From Albidovulum sp. (GTDB lineage: Bacteria; Pseudomonadota; Alphaproteobacteria; Rhodobacterales; Rhodobacteraceae), in assembly GCA_028823855.1 (NCBI GenBank), contig JAPPFL010000012.1:1-64000 (forward strand): 64,000 bases of DNA, in the 5' to 3' direction. The position numbers and the translations under genes were made by a program. Below the pieces are notes generated by a model. That model ran no database searches. It was given only the letters and a program-made list of their open reading frames with translations, and was not told the origin of the DNA. Each line of letters starts with the position of its first letter. The stretch's first letter is position 1. Positions 1 to 8,569 of the stretch are shown here, in pieces.

Positions 1-777
1 TGCGTCTTCTTCTAATTCTTCACATTATTCCAGGCAGTTGGTAATTCAGGCTAGGCCTCCTCACGAGGCAAGCCTCGCGAGAAATTTTCCGATCTGACTG
101 CGGCATATTTCGTCGACAGTCATGCGCCGCCGGGAGGACGCCCCTTACTCGAGTTCCAGAGCTTGCGTCGAAATGTGGTATCAATCGCATCCTGCCACTC
201 GCCGAACCGATTGCGGAGGCGGGGCATTCCGACCATCGGTTCCGGCGGCTCGCAACGAGATCCCGGCGGGCGGAGATCGCGGGCACTTTTATCCGCGATC
301 GGAATGCAGACGCGATTGGTGTCGAGGCCGAGAAGCGCGCCGGGAGCAGCAAGACATCCGCCAAACCGGAAGCGCCTTGGATTTTGGCCCAGGTCATCCA
401 CGGCTTTGCATGTCATCGGTTCCACCTTCCTCGGCACGGAAGTCCAATGCCATATTCATGAGGTCAGCTCGCTCTCTTCCGAATGGCTGTTTTGGTTCAC
501 CTAGCATTCAGCATCGCCTGCCGCAGGATAGCGTTCATCCTTGATTGGTAGCTCCCGCCTCCTGACTTGGGCCACTCCAGATCGTCTGGAAAGAAAGTGT
601 ACGAAGCTGCATTGCGGGAGCTCGAGGCCATGCGCGTGATCACGAAGAGCCATACCCCGAACCCGCAACCCGGCGCCCATGGCGAGGTTGCATTCGTGCA
701 TTTCCTGTTCGATCCGTCAGCCCGAAGGAACAAGCGGACGTCTTTCTCATCCGTCGGAAGCCAATGCAACTGTCCCC
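1..777. other. Degenerate stretch, no supported gene
   Basis: Several overlapping open frames of 60-140 codons exist on both strands, but none resembles a protein family I recognise and their compositions (rich in Arg, Ser, Pro) look like chance frames in GC-rich DNA. The stretch lies just before a type I methyltransferase remnant, so it is probably old, decayed sequence. Confidence 0.5.
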
Positions 778-1026
778 CTCGCCAACGGTTCAATGTCCTC
801 CGACCCTTCGAGCGAGGGAGACATCCGCCGCGCTATGATCGAGGCCGGAGCGGAAGACGGCATGATCGCTCCGCCCGGACAGCTTTTCTATTCGACGCAG
901 TTCCCCGCCTGCCTCCGGCTGCTTGCCCGCTTCAAGAACACCGGCAATGGTTGGCGGAGCGGGCGCGGCGAAGTACTGTTCATTGACGCCTGGAATTACG
1001 GGCGCATGGTGGACCGTACGCGCAAA
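778..1026 (+). pseudogene. hsdM: Remnant of a type I restriction-modification methyltransferase subunit (HsdM)
   Basis: One reading frame keeps about 83 codons of the conserved part of HsdM-type N6-adenine methyltransferases. It contains LANGSMSS, then EGDIRRAMIEAG, PGQLFYSTQFPACL, RRGEVLFID-like GRGEVLFIDAW and GRMVDRT, in the usual order of the segment just after the NPPF catalytic motif. The NPPF motif, the SAM-binding region, the rest of the C-terminus, and any HsdS or HsdR gene are missing, so it cannot be functional. The frame continues to a stop at 1083, but the last residues no longer resemble the family. I am confident of the family assignment; the exact ends are approximate. Confidence 0.75.
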
Positions 1027-1051
1027 GGTCCAATCGATGCGGAAACAGGAA

Positions 1052-2239
1052 TTACGGCTGATGCCCGCAATTGCGCTGATTGATCCCCTTTACGGCTTTT
1101 TCCATCCTTTCGAGACTATCCCGCAGAATGGCTGGCGGACAACCGAAGTTTATCCGAGCCCAGTCTTCGTATCCCACGCCGAATTCCGCGCCGTCGCTCA
1201 GCGCGACCCTTGCGTTTTCGAGGAAGAATTTGTGGGGCGAGGCAGACAAGTCGTACCGACCGAAATCCGCCCAGCCAAGGAAGCTGCCTTCTGCCGGAAA
1301 CATACGCGCTTCGGGCAAAACTCGCCTGACAACCGACTGGAGCAAGTCCCGATTTTTCGCGAGCTGAAGCGTAACGGCCTTCCTCCATTTCTCGCCGTTG
1401 GCGAAAGCATACTTCATGGCTACGAGTCCCAATATGTTCACGCTGTCGACCAATCCGGATCGGGCAGCGGCAAACTGCGAACGAATCTCGGCGTCGGGAA
1501 CGATTGCAAAGGCGGCCTTGAGGCCCGCAATATTCCAGGTCTTGCTTGCCGCCATCAGCGTTATAGTTTTTTTTCCGATTTCGCTGGACAAGGATGCGAT
1601 CGGAACATGTTCACGGCCGTCCAATGCGAGTCCGCAGTGGATTTCATCGGAAATCACCACCAGGTCGTTTCGGAGACAGATTTCTGCCAGGCCCTCGATT
1701 TCACTCCGAGTCATCACGCGCCCGGTCGGGTTTTGCGGATTGCACAACAGCAGCGCTTTCGCTCGGGCTGCGGCCCGCTCCAGATGTGCCGGGTCCGAAC
1801 TCCAACGACCCTGGCCATCAGGCTGAAGCGGAACGTCGACCCGTCGGAGCCGCCAGAATTCCGGCGCGACCAGCAAGGGCCTGTACACGGGCGTCTCCAG
1901 AACGACCCCGTCGCCGGGCTCTAGGAAGGCGCGAAGGGCCATATTGAAGCCGGGCTCCACCCCTGGAAGGAACACCAGCGCATCCGGTTCAATGCTCCAA
2001 CCGTGGTCGCGCAACATCGCGTTCACAAGAGTGTCTCGGAGATCGTCGGTGGGAATTCCGTAACCCAGCATCGGATGGTCAAGCCTTTCTCTGATCGCCG
2101 CAATGATTCCGGGGTCTGGGGGGAAATCCATGTCCGCTACCCACATCGGCGTCACATCAGGCGCGTAGCGGGACCATTTGGAACTTCCCGTTCCAAGCCT
2201 TTCGATTACGGTCTCGAAATCAAATGTCATCGGTTCCAT
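1052..2239 (-). CDS. PatB/MalY-type PLP-dependent C-S lyase (cystathionine beta-lyase family)
   Basis: The 395-residue product is a full-length fold-type I aminotransferase-like enzyme. The start MTFDFETVIERLGTGSSKW and the phrase WVADMDFPP near residue 35 are typical of the PatB/MalY branch rather than ordinary transaminases. CNPQNPTGRV (residue ~160) and VISDEIHCGL contribute cofactor contacts, and the PLP lysine is in ASKTWNIAGLK near residue 235. Known members cleave cystathionine or other cysteine S-conjugates to a thiol, pyruvate and ammonia; the precise substrate cannot be read from sequence. The gene stands alone, followed downstream only by the HsdM remnant and preceded by decayed DNA. 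It ends in TAA. It appears intact. Confidence 0.9.
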   Translation of the reverse strand: MEPMTFDFETVIERLGTGSSKWSRYAPDVTPMWVADMDFPPDPGIIAAIRERLDHPMLGYGIPTDDLRDTLVNAMLRDHGWSIEPDALVFLPGVEPGFNMALRAFLEPGDGVVLETPVYRPLLVAPEFWRLRRVDVPLQPDGQGRWSSDPAHLERAAARAKALLLCNPQNPTGRVMTRSEIEGLAEICLRNDLVVISDEIHCGLALDGREHVPIASLSSEIGKKTITLMAASKTWNIAGLKAAFAIVPDAEIRSQFAAARSGLVDSVNILGLVAMKYAFANGEKWRKAVTLQLAKNRDLLQSVVRRVLPEARMFPAEGSFLGWADFGRYDLSASPHKFFLENARVALSDGAEFGVGYEDWARINFGCPPAILRDSLERMEKAVKGINQRNCGHQP

Positions 2240-2864
2240 TTGCCTCGGATCATGTCGACATCAACATGCGGACGCGATTAGGCCGCAGAACTCGCAGGTC
2301 AACGGGCAATGGCGCTGCGACAGTCTTGTTGACCGGCCAATGTCCACCGCGCGAGTCCCTTCCAATAATGTCTCAGCCGTTCGGGCTGGCAATTTGGTTC
2401 CATCATAGCAACGGCAGCCGGTTTGGAACAGGGCAGGAGTGGATGCATCGCGGGGATCCGCTAATTTGTTGTCCGGATTTTTTGCCTATGAGGCATGACT
2501 ACTCCTCCGGTTCGGAACCAGTTCGCGCATTTTTCTCGGTTTGGATGATTCCCTTTCACCTTCGAGCGCGATGCACTGCGACACGGAATCGGACAAGGGC
2601 AGCATGCGCTGGGGAGCGAGAGACTCTGAATTCCGGCACGGGCCGTGCGGACTAGGTCAACTCAGATGGCACCGGGCGAGAACGGGTGCTTCACGACCGC
2701 CGGCATTGAACAAGGTGGCCGCCTGCCCGTTCGGCGACTCGCCCGAGGACTGCCATTTCTTTGCCTTGTTCAGGATGGATCGCTTCGACGGCAGTCATGA
2801 ACAATGTGAATTGCGGCTGTCCAAAGACGGAAACCCCTTGTCGGACCATCACAGCGCAACCGGA
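2240..2864. other. Decayed intergenic stretch, nothing recognised
   Basis: Open frames in this stretch do not match known families. It separates the divergently read PatB/MalY gene from the duplicated amidohydrolase tail and the GMC remnant. A promoter for the leftward gene must lie in the first 100 bases, but I see no clear -35/-10 pair. Confidence 0.5.
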
Positions 2865-3004
2865 CAGCACGGCTTTAATCGAATGAAGCGACTAAGGTTG
2901 CAGCGACTTCCCGAACTTCGCCAGTTTGCTGGAAACCGTTGCGCCGCCACTTGAGCCCCCTTTAACCAGCCTTCTGTACGGCGCGGAACATACCGTCCGG
3001 CCCC
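2865..3004. repeat. Dispersed 140-bp repeat, copy A, containing a decayed amidohydrolase 3' end
   Basis: These 140 bases match positions 6419-6558 almost without gaps; shared blocks include CAGCACGGCTT, AACCAGCCTTCTGT and CGGCGCGGAACATA. In copy B the same bases are the 3' end of the amidohydrolase gene plus its downstream flank. Read leftward, copy A still encodes GAGRYVPRRTEGWLKGAQ, close to the intact C-terminus GAGRYVPRRTEGWFQGAQ. Copy A is therefore the tail of a second, lost amidohydrolase gene or of a partial duplication. The repeat stops where similarity to a GMC oxidoreductase begins on the other strand. Confidence 0.8.
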
Positions 3005-3303
3005 AAAGACCCAATCTTCGCGTTCGGACGGAAACTAGTGTTCAAAGAATTGAGGCATCAAACGATCGCGCGGCACGGGTTGATGCCAAAGGGTCCGTTG
3101 GTGACGTTGATTATGACGTCGAGCGCGAGACTATTCTTTGCGCAGGAGCGATAAGCTCCCCTCAGACCCTGCAGCCTACCGGTATCGGAGATGCAGATCA
3201 CCTTCGCTCGTTCGATGTCCCGTTGATCCACCACCTGCCGGCTGTTGGCAAGGGCTTAAAAGACCGCATCGCGGCCCCGGTGACGTATCGCGCTATCAAG
3301 ACC
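2998..3303 (+). pseudogene. GMC oxidoreductase (choline dehydrogenase-like) internal fragment
   Basis: About 100 codons of a glucose-methanol-choline oxidoreductase survive. RPNLRVRTETSVQRI is the strand before the substrate domain, ETILCAGAISSPQTL corresponds to the second GMC signature (GAxxSPxxL), and LRSFDVPLIHHLPAVGKGL continues as in choline dehydrogenases. The N-terminal FAD-binding GxGxxG region, the first GMC signature and the catalytic His-containing C-terminus are absent. The frame ends at 3381 after sequence that no longer looks like the family. It lies just before an aldehyde dehydrogenase remnant, so an alcohol-to-acid oxidation pair may once have existed here. Confidence 0.8.
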
Positions 3304-3491
3304 GTTTGGGCTGCAAATAATTGTCGCTTTTCGGAAAGGCGAGGCTTGGTTCGCAGAAACTCCTTTTCCAGAAAAGCCTGAGCGCGACTAGCTCTTTCGA
3401 GTTAGGGGCCTTCAAGCACAATTGCGACGAGGAGACCGTCCCGGACGAATAGTTCGAGTTCGTGCATATGCTTGGAGAATTCCAACGCGGC

Positions 3492-3878
3492 AACGGTGTG
3501 CTAGAAGAAACCGGCGGCTAGTATGCGGAGCCGACAATCTGCTAGGGTGCGTCCAACGACATGACCATTGCCCGCCAAGAGATATTCGGTCCGGTCCTTT
3601 TGGCGATCCCAGTCAAAACCGAGGAAGAGGCTGTGCAAAATGCCAAAAGTACCAATTTCGGGTTGGCGACGTCGCTCCACATCTGCAACAAGAACACCGT
3701 GCATCAAGTGGCCAAGGCCGCGCGAGCCGGGACCGTATCGGTCAATTGCTATTCGGAAGGCGACCTCGCCGTGCCCTTCGGCGGATACAAAGAATCCGGC
3801 TTCGCCAGCAAATACAAAAGCTTGTACGTCCACGAACAATACACCGAACAAAAAGCCGTCTGGAACCTGCTGCGCTGA
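3492..3878 (+). pseudogene. Aldehyde dehydrogenase C-terminal fragment with two in-frame TAG codons
   Basis: The frame reads NGVLEETGG, TAG (3519), YAEPTIC, TAG (3543), GASNDMTIAREEIFGPVL-like sequence and continues cleanly to 3878. EIFGPVL and PFGGYKESGF are hallmark C-terminal ALDH motifs, and the tail HEQYTEQKAVW is typical of betaine/semialdehyde dehydrogenases. The NAD-binding half and the catalytic cysteine and glutamate are gone. The open part from 3561 could be mistaken for a 105-codon gene, but it starts inside a conserved block. It sits about 95 bases before the intact DapA-family gene, in the same direction, and is probably the relic of an operon partner. Confidence 0.85.
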
Positions 3879-3972
3879 TATCAGCCCATCCAAAACCGGA
3901 GCGAATGGGCCCGGACATGAAATCGTTCCTAGACCTGAAAATTGAAAGCGGCCCAAAAAGAAGGAAAAAACT

Positions 3973-4845
3973 ATGAGCAATCTTGAAGGCGTCTGTGTCC
4001 CGATCTGCACCCCTTTCAAGGAAAACAGTGCGTCCTTAGATATCCACGCATTCGAGGCCAATATCGACTCGCTAATCGAGAACGGCGTTCACATCATCGC
4101 CGTCAATGGCGGCACCGGCGAATTCCCCTTCCTGGCCGAGCCGGAGAAACGGGAACTGGCCGAGGTAGCCTGCAAGCGCGTCGACGGGCGCGTAAAAGTC
4201 GTTATACAAACCTCGGCCATACGCACCGAGGATGCAGTGGAAAACTCCAAGCATGCCGAGGGCTGCGGCGCCGATGCCGTACTAGTTTTGCCGCCTTACT
4301 TCGAAGGTCCGGGCGAAGAAGGCGTGCGCTGGCACTACGAGCAGATCGCCGTCGCTATCAAGACGCCAATCATGGCCTACAATATCCCTGTGTACACTCA
4401 GTTCGATATTACGCCGGAGATCTTCGAAAAGTTTTCCGAGATCGACGGCATAAAGTACATCAAAGACTCAACTGCGGACCCGAGCCGGATCGAGAAGCTT
4501 GCCGGGCAGGGATCGAAAGTTTTCTGCGGTTGCGATTTCCTTAATTTCTTTGCTCTGGTGAATGGAGCCTCCGGCCTGTTCAGCGGCTCGGGCAACGTTG
4601 CGCCTGCTCAGATTCGCAGATTGTGGGAACTGGTGCGGTCCAAAGAGTATTGGGAGGCAGAGGCAGTCTGGAAGAGACTCCAGCCGATCAGCCGATTGCT
4701 CTGGACGCTGCCGTTCAACCCTGTTGCCAAGGCTGGTAGCGACATGACCGGTCGCAAGGTCGGCCTTTGCCGAATGCCGGTGCCTCCACTCACTAACGAC
4801 GAAATGAAAATGGTTGAAGATGCGGTCGCCGCGCTAGCAGACTGA
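3973..4845 (+). CDS. DapA/NanA-superfamily class I aldolase or dehydratase
   Basis: This 290-residue protein has the full (beta/alpha)8 barrel of the dihydrodipicolinate synthase superfamily. GGTGEF near residue 46 corresponds to the substrate-carboxylate loop, YNIP near residue 136 carries the conserved tyrosine, and the Schiff-base lysine is in IKDST near residue 163. A GG pair before TGEF, instead of G-T-T, is seen in sugar-acid dehydratases of this family and argues against lysine biosynthesis. A good ribosome site (AAGAAGGAA) precedes the ATG. The ALDH remnant just upstream would fit a pathway ending in alpha-ketoglutarate semialdehyde (sugar acid or hydroxyproline breakdown), but that is inference; the substrate is unknown. 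Confidence 0.85.
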   Translation: MSNLEGVCVPICTPFKENSASLDIHAFEANIDSLIENGVHIIAVNGGTGEFPFLAEPEKRELAEVACKRVDGRVKVVIQTSAIRTEDAVENSKHAEGCGADAVLVLPPYFEGPGEEGVRWHYEQIAVAIKTPIMAYNIPVYTQFDITPEIFEKFSEIDGIKYIKDSTADPSRIEKLAGQGSKVFCGCDFLNFFALVNGASGLFSGSGNVAPAQIRRLWELVRSKEYWEAEAVWKRLQPISRLLWTLPFNPVAKAGSDMTGRKVGLCRMPVPPLTNDEMKMVEDAVAALAD

Positions 4846-5910
4846 CGACGGCTTAGGTTAAGGTCGGATCCCACGTCGGTCGAGCGGCCCGACCACCACC
4901 GCTTTCGAGTACCACTCCATGATGACCCAATCCGATTCCGCCCAAGTCTTTCCGAACGAGGTGCCGCGCAGTTTGGCATGCGGTTCAGTAATGTCTGTCG
5001 ATCTTGGAGCAATCCGGCGAAATTTTCGTAAAATGGCGGGATTGACGCGATGCGTTTGCGCCGCCGTCGTCTAAGGCGACGGCTAAAGGCACGGAATGCT
5101 GGAGGCTTTTCATGCGCTCAAAGCCGAGGGCGCTGAGAACTTCTTTGCCGCGCGGTAGGAGGATGAACTAGGCTTGCGAGCCGATTTTGGAACCGGGCCG
5201 CCGATCGGCGCCCTCGACGGATTCTCGCCGACAAAAGTCGGCGAGGCCGCGGCGGATGACATAACTCCGGTTGCCAACTCGCTGGAACTGCTTGAGACTA
5301 TTTCGACAGCAGCGCACCGGTTGAACACGATACTGCGCGCCTTTGCGCATCTTGATACTGCCATGAATCGACTCGGCTTGTCTCCGGACGACAATAATCG
5401 GGCTGGGCCTTTGCCAAAATAGCTCAAAGTGCGAGCCAAAATGACCCATTTCGCATCTGCCGATAACGTTGATTTGGGTCTTTGCCGCCTTTAGGCAACA
5501 CGCTTGAAAGATCGGGTTGGCGCGCGATCCGTGTAAAATCGAACTGCCGACGCTATTCTTCTGCGATGTCGACCTGACGCGGCTCGAAAATGGTCTTGTG
5601 TTACCTCCAAATGCCTTGGAGACAGCCAGATCGCTTCACCGGACTAATATCCAGGCTTTTCTGGCAAATGCGAGGCAAACTGCCCGGGTCGGGCCGTTAC
5701 GCAGCGATGTCGCCGCGTCCGACATTGTATCCTGACTAATCGTCGCGTGGTGCAGAAACCTTACAAGACGCAAAGCGTTCATCGAGTCGAGACTTGATTG
5801 CGGGATCGCTCTCAGGGCTTCGAGCCGGATCGCGAACTGGACGGAAGCCCGATTTGGTTCGACGTGAAAACTTATTCCGCTCTTAAGCCCGATGAACCCG
5901 AAGCGAGGCG
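4846..5910. other. Decayed 1-kb stretch with an unrecognised broken frame
   Basis: The most protein-like part is a plus-strand frame from 5102 to 5422, interrupted by TAG at 5156. After the stop it reads on for about 88 codons, including VANSLELLETISTAAHRLN and ILRAFAHLDTAMNRLGLSP. It looks helical and plausible as a real remnant, but I cannot name a family. Another short plus-strand frame around 5517-5735 is weaker. No intact gene is supported here. Confidence 0.4.
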
Positions 5911-6243
5911 CTAGTCGGCAACCATCCCGGCGAACCGCCTATCCATCTCTCGCGCGCTTTTGAATTCTCCGTTGCGCCGGCGCAACAGCAGCTTGCGAAG
6001 CGCCGCGGTTTCCAACTCCTCGGCATCCATTCGCCGACGCAGAAGGTCGCGGCCTTGCTGTAGCATCGCTCTGACGCTCAAGTACCGACTGGCCTCGACC
6101 AGAGCCCGGGCGAAGGCGTACTGTTCGCCGGTGAGCGAGATTGAGGATTTGACAGTCGCGGGAGCCTCCTTGAAGTCAAAGCGATGCTCCGCGGCACCGC
6201 AGTCGTCGGCCAGTTCCGGGTCCGCCGGCTGTCCTTCGCCCAT
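5911..6243 (-). CDS. parD: ParD/CopG-like antitoxin, probably orphaned and with a damaged start
   Basis: From about residue 31 the protein reads SSISLTGEQYAFARALVEA and then ASRYLSVRAMLQQGRDLLRR, the ribbon-helix-helix pattern of ParD-type antitoxins, followed by a charged tail that would bind a ParE toxin. The first 30 residues do not resemble the family. A strong ribosome site (AAGGAG) lies inside the frame about nine bases before a GCG-ACT-GTC stretch where the family normally starts, but no ATG, GTG or TTG is there, so the original start seems lost. No ParE toxin is readable downstream on either strand. I call it a solo, possibly dead, antitoxin. Confidence 0.5.
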   Translation of the reverse strand: MGEGQPADPELADDCGAAEHRFDFKEAPATVKSSISLTGEQYAFARALVEASRYLSVRAMLQQGRDLLRRRMDAEELETAALRKLLLRRRNGEFKSAREMDRRFAGMVAD

Positions 6244-6418
6244 GCCGCACCAAATTTGCGATTCGCTGGTCTGCGCCTCTCGCCGTGGAGATACAGAGCG
6301 GGGCGGCGAGACGGAAAGCCGGAAAAAGAGCCGGAATCGGACGGCAGTGCAGACGCTCGACCGACTAGGGAAACGACGATAAATCGTTAAGGGAATGCCG
6401 TTGACGACCTTGCAGCCT

Positions 6419-6558
6419 TCAGCACGGCTTCAACCGAGTGAGGAGACTGAAGTTGCCGCGACTGCCCGGGTTTCATAAAATTCCAGAAAACCGTCATGCC
6501 TCCGCTTGAGCACCCTGGAACCAGCCTTCTGTTCGGCGCGGAACATATCGACCGGCCC
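6419..6558. repeat. Dispersed 140-bp repeat, copy B
   Basis: This copy covers the last 65 bases or so of the intact amidohydrolase gene and about 75 bases beyond its TGA stop (6494-6496). It aligns with 2865-3004 nearly end to end. Conservation beyond the stop codon means that more than the protein tail was copied. Confidence 0.75.
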
Positions 6559-7870
6559 CGGGTTGACTGCGAATCTCCTTGCCGTCCCATCCAAGATCTC
6601 CGCGAAGATAGGTTCGTGCTACGCGAACGGAAAATTCCCGCCCGTGAAAGGGACTCCAGTTCAAGCCGTCATGGGCCAAGGCCTCGTCCCACTTGAATTC
6701 CCCCCTCTCGAGAACTGTTAAGTCAGCGTCAAGCCCGACAGCGATTTGGCCTTTCCGATCATCCAATCCGAAGAAACAGGCAGGGCGCGCGGACAATTGT
6801 TCCGCGGTCAGGCGCGCGGCATCAAGCCCGCGCCTTTCGGCGCATGTGAAAAAAGCCGGCAACAAGGTTTCAACGCCAGGGACGCCGGCGCCCGCATCAA
6901 AGATGGATCCGGTCAGCTTGTTGTCGATAGGCCAACTGGAATGGTCGGACGAGATGAAGGCGACCTTGCCGGACTTGATTGCTTCCCAGATCGGTTCGAT
7001 CTGGCCCGGCCGAATGGGCGGGTTCACCTTCATCCTGGCCCCCAAGGCATCCCCGTCGTTCTCCGGGTCGAACCACAGGTAGTGAACGCAGAGTTCGCCG
7101 GTGGCCCTTGCCCCAAGCGCGGAAAAGCTCTCCACGAGATCAAATCCGGCGCCTGTCGAAAGGTGTACGATATGCACGTGCGCTCCAGTTGCCAGCCCGA
7201 GCGCAAGAAAATGGCCAGTTGCAGCCAATTCGGCCGCTGGCGGTCGGCTCTCCGAATGGGCAGCGATTCCGTTCAGGCCATTTGCACGCGCTCGTTCGAT
7301 CCGCGCAAGCACGATTTCCTGGTCTTCGTTGTGCAGGCAAAGCGGGAGACAGCCGTCGGCCAGAATTTCCAGCAGGTCAAGCCTCAAGTCAGAGGAAATC
7401 CGCGGGAATCTGGTCGGACTGCTTTCAAATGAGGAAATCTTGAAGCCTACGACGCCACCGTCGATCAGCGCATTCAGGTTTGCTGTGCCTGTGTCGGACG
7501 TTGCCGTCCCGTATAGAGCCACGTCGGCGTGAGCGTAGTTTGCGATGGCATTAATCTTGGCGTTCAGGCGGCTCGTGCGATCGAGAGGCAACGGGTTGTC
7601 GTAGGGCATGTCCACGAGCGTCGTTACGCCCCCAGCTATCGCGGAGCGCGTCGTTCCTCCCAGCCCCTTCAACCCTTTGAAGCTGCACGAATGTGTTTGC
7701 CCGTCGACTATTCCCGGCAATACCAGGGCATCGCCCGCGTCGTGAACCTTGGATGCGCCAGGTGGTCTTCCAGAGCCGATTTCGGCAATCCGTCCGTTCT
7801 TCGCGGCAACCCACCCATCCTCAATCAGATCGCCTCCTGCCATGATTTGTCCGCGAAGAACCAAATCCAT
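6494..7870 (-). CDS. Amidohydrolase of the dihydroorotase/hydantoinase/allantoinase group
   Basis: The 458-residue product has the metal-dependent TIM barrel of cyclic amidases. LPGIVDGQTH near residue 52 is the first metal motif; the usual H-x-H is here Q-T-H. GGVTTLVDMPYDNP near residue 81 is typical of allantoinases, GVVGFKIS near residue 139 carries the carboxylated-lysine candidate, LHNEDQE, VHIVHLS and ISSDHSSW supply later ligands. Family members open cyclic ureide or imide rings such as hydantoin, dihydropyrimidine or allantoin. The start lies one base after the stop of the racemase gene, so the two are co-transcribed. A hydantoin-type substrate is suggested by that neighbour, but the Q-x-H change makes this an atypical subgroup. 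Confidence 0.85.
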   Translation of the reverse strand: MDLVLRGQIMAGGDLIEDGWVAAKNGRIAEIGSGRPPGASKVHDAGDALVLPGIVDGQTHSCSFKGLKGLGGTTRSAIAGGVTTLVDMPYDNPLPLDRTSRLNAKINAIANYAHADVALYGTATSDTGTANLNALIDGGVVGFKISSFESSPTRFPRISSDLRLDLLEILADGCLPLCLHNEDQEIVLARIERARANGLNGIAAHSESRPPAAELAATGHFLALGLATGAHVHIVHLSTGAGFDLVESFSALGARATGELCVHYLWFDPENDGDALGARMKVNPPIRPGQIEPIWEAIKSGKVAFISSDHSSWPIDNKLTGSIFDAGAGVPGVETLLPAFFTCAERRGLDAARLTAEQLSARPACFFGLDDRKGQIAVGLDADLTVLERGEFKWDEALAHDGLNWSPFHGREFSVRVARTYLRGDLGWDGKEIRSQPGAGRYVPRRTEGWFQGAQAEA

Positions 7871-7871
7871 C

Positions 7872-8537
7872 CTAACAACCTTCTCCGAAATAGCCCAGGT
7901 CCAGATGCGACGCGGCAGTTGCGACGGCAGCTTGAACGGGATCGACCACCGGCAAGCCGAGAACTGCCTGAAGGCGGTCGCGTTGCTTTCCCATTCCGGC
8001 GCAGCCGAGTATGACTACGTCTGCGCCATCCCGGTCCCGTAGCTCCATCCCGGCTTCAATGACTGCCTGCGTGATTCCTCCGTCGGAATTTGCTTCCGAT
8101 ACGCTCATGTTCACCGGCCTGTCACCGGCAAGTCGCGGCGCTATCTCGAGTTTCTCGATATGGCGAGCATGTCTCGAAACCGAGGCCGGGCCGAGGGAGA
8201 TCACTCCGAATCGCCTGCCAAGCTGCAGGGCGGCGTAGTAAGCGGCCTCGGCGATACCGATTACCGGAACGGCGACAAGTGTCCTGGCCGCCTCCACGCC
8301 GGGATCAGAAAAACAGGCGACAACAATGGCATCCGCGCTGCAGTCCCGGGCACGGTCCAAAACCATTGGCATCACTTCTTCGACGTGGTCATCCGATTCG
8401 ATTCCCTCCGGCGCAGTAGGAATGTAGCCGCACGTGATCTTGTACCTCGCGGCGGCGCGAAGCGGTTGAACGCACCTGTCGATGGAAGCTGTCACGCGGG
8501 CCGATCCGTTTGGATTGAGGACGAAGATCTCTCGCAT
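7872..8537 (-). CDS. Asp/Glu/hydantoin racemase family protein
   Basis: The 221-residue protein begins LVLNPN-like FVLNPNGS, as hydantoin racemases do, and has the two catalytic cysteines in the expected places: C75 in VVACFSDPG and C179 in ILGCAGMG. Known members interconvert enantiomers of hydantoins or acidic amino acids, or act as maleate or allantoin-type isomerases. It is cytoplasmic. It lies between the fused DppD-DppF gene (32-base gap) and the amidohydrolase (1-base gap) in a leftward operon, so racemisation of a cyclic amide before or after hydrolysis is a reasonable inference. Confidence 0.88.
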   Translation of the reverse strand: MREIFVLNPNGSARVTASIDRCVQPLRAAARYKITCGYIPTAPEGIESDDHVEEVMPMVLDRARDCSADAIVVACFSDPGVEAARTLVAVPVIGIAEAAYYAALQLGRRFGVISLGPASVSRHARHIEKLEIAPRLAGDRPVNMSVSEANSDGGITQAVIEAGMELRDRDGADVVILGCAGMGKQRDRLQAVLGLPVVDPVQAAVATAASHLDLGYFGEGC

Positions 8538-8569
8538 GTCGTGTCCTTCGAACCCGCAGCGATTGCAGG

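Noticed and set aside
923-1924. 333-codon open frame opposite the PatB/MalY gene
   Set aside because: It is the antisense shadow of a well-supported PLP enzyme and has no family features.
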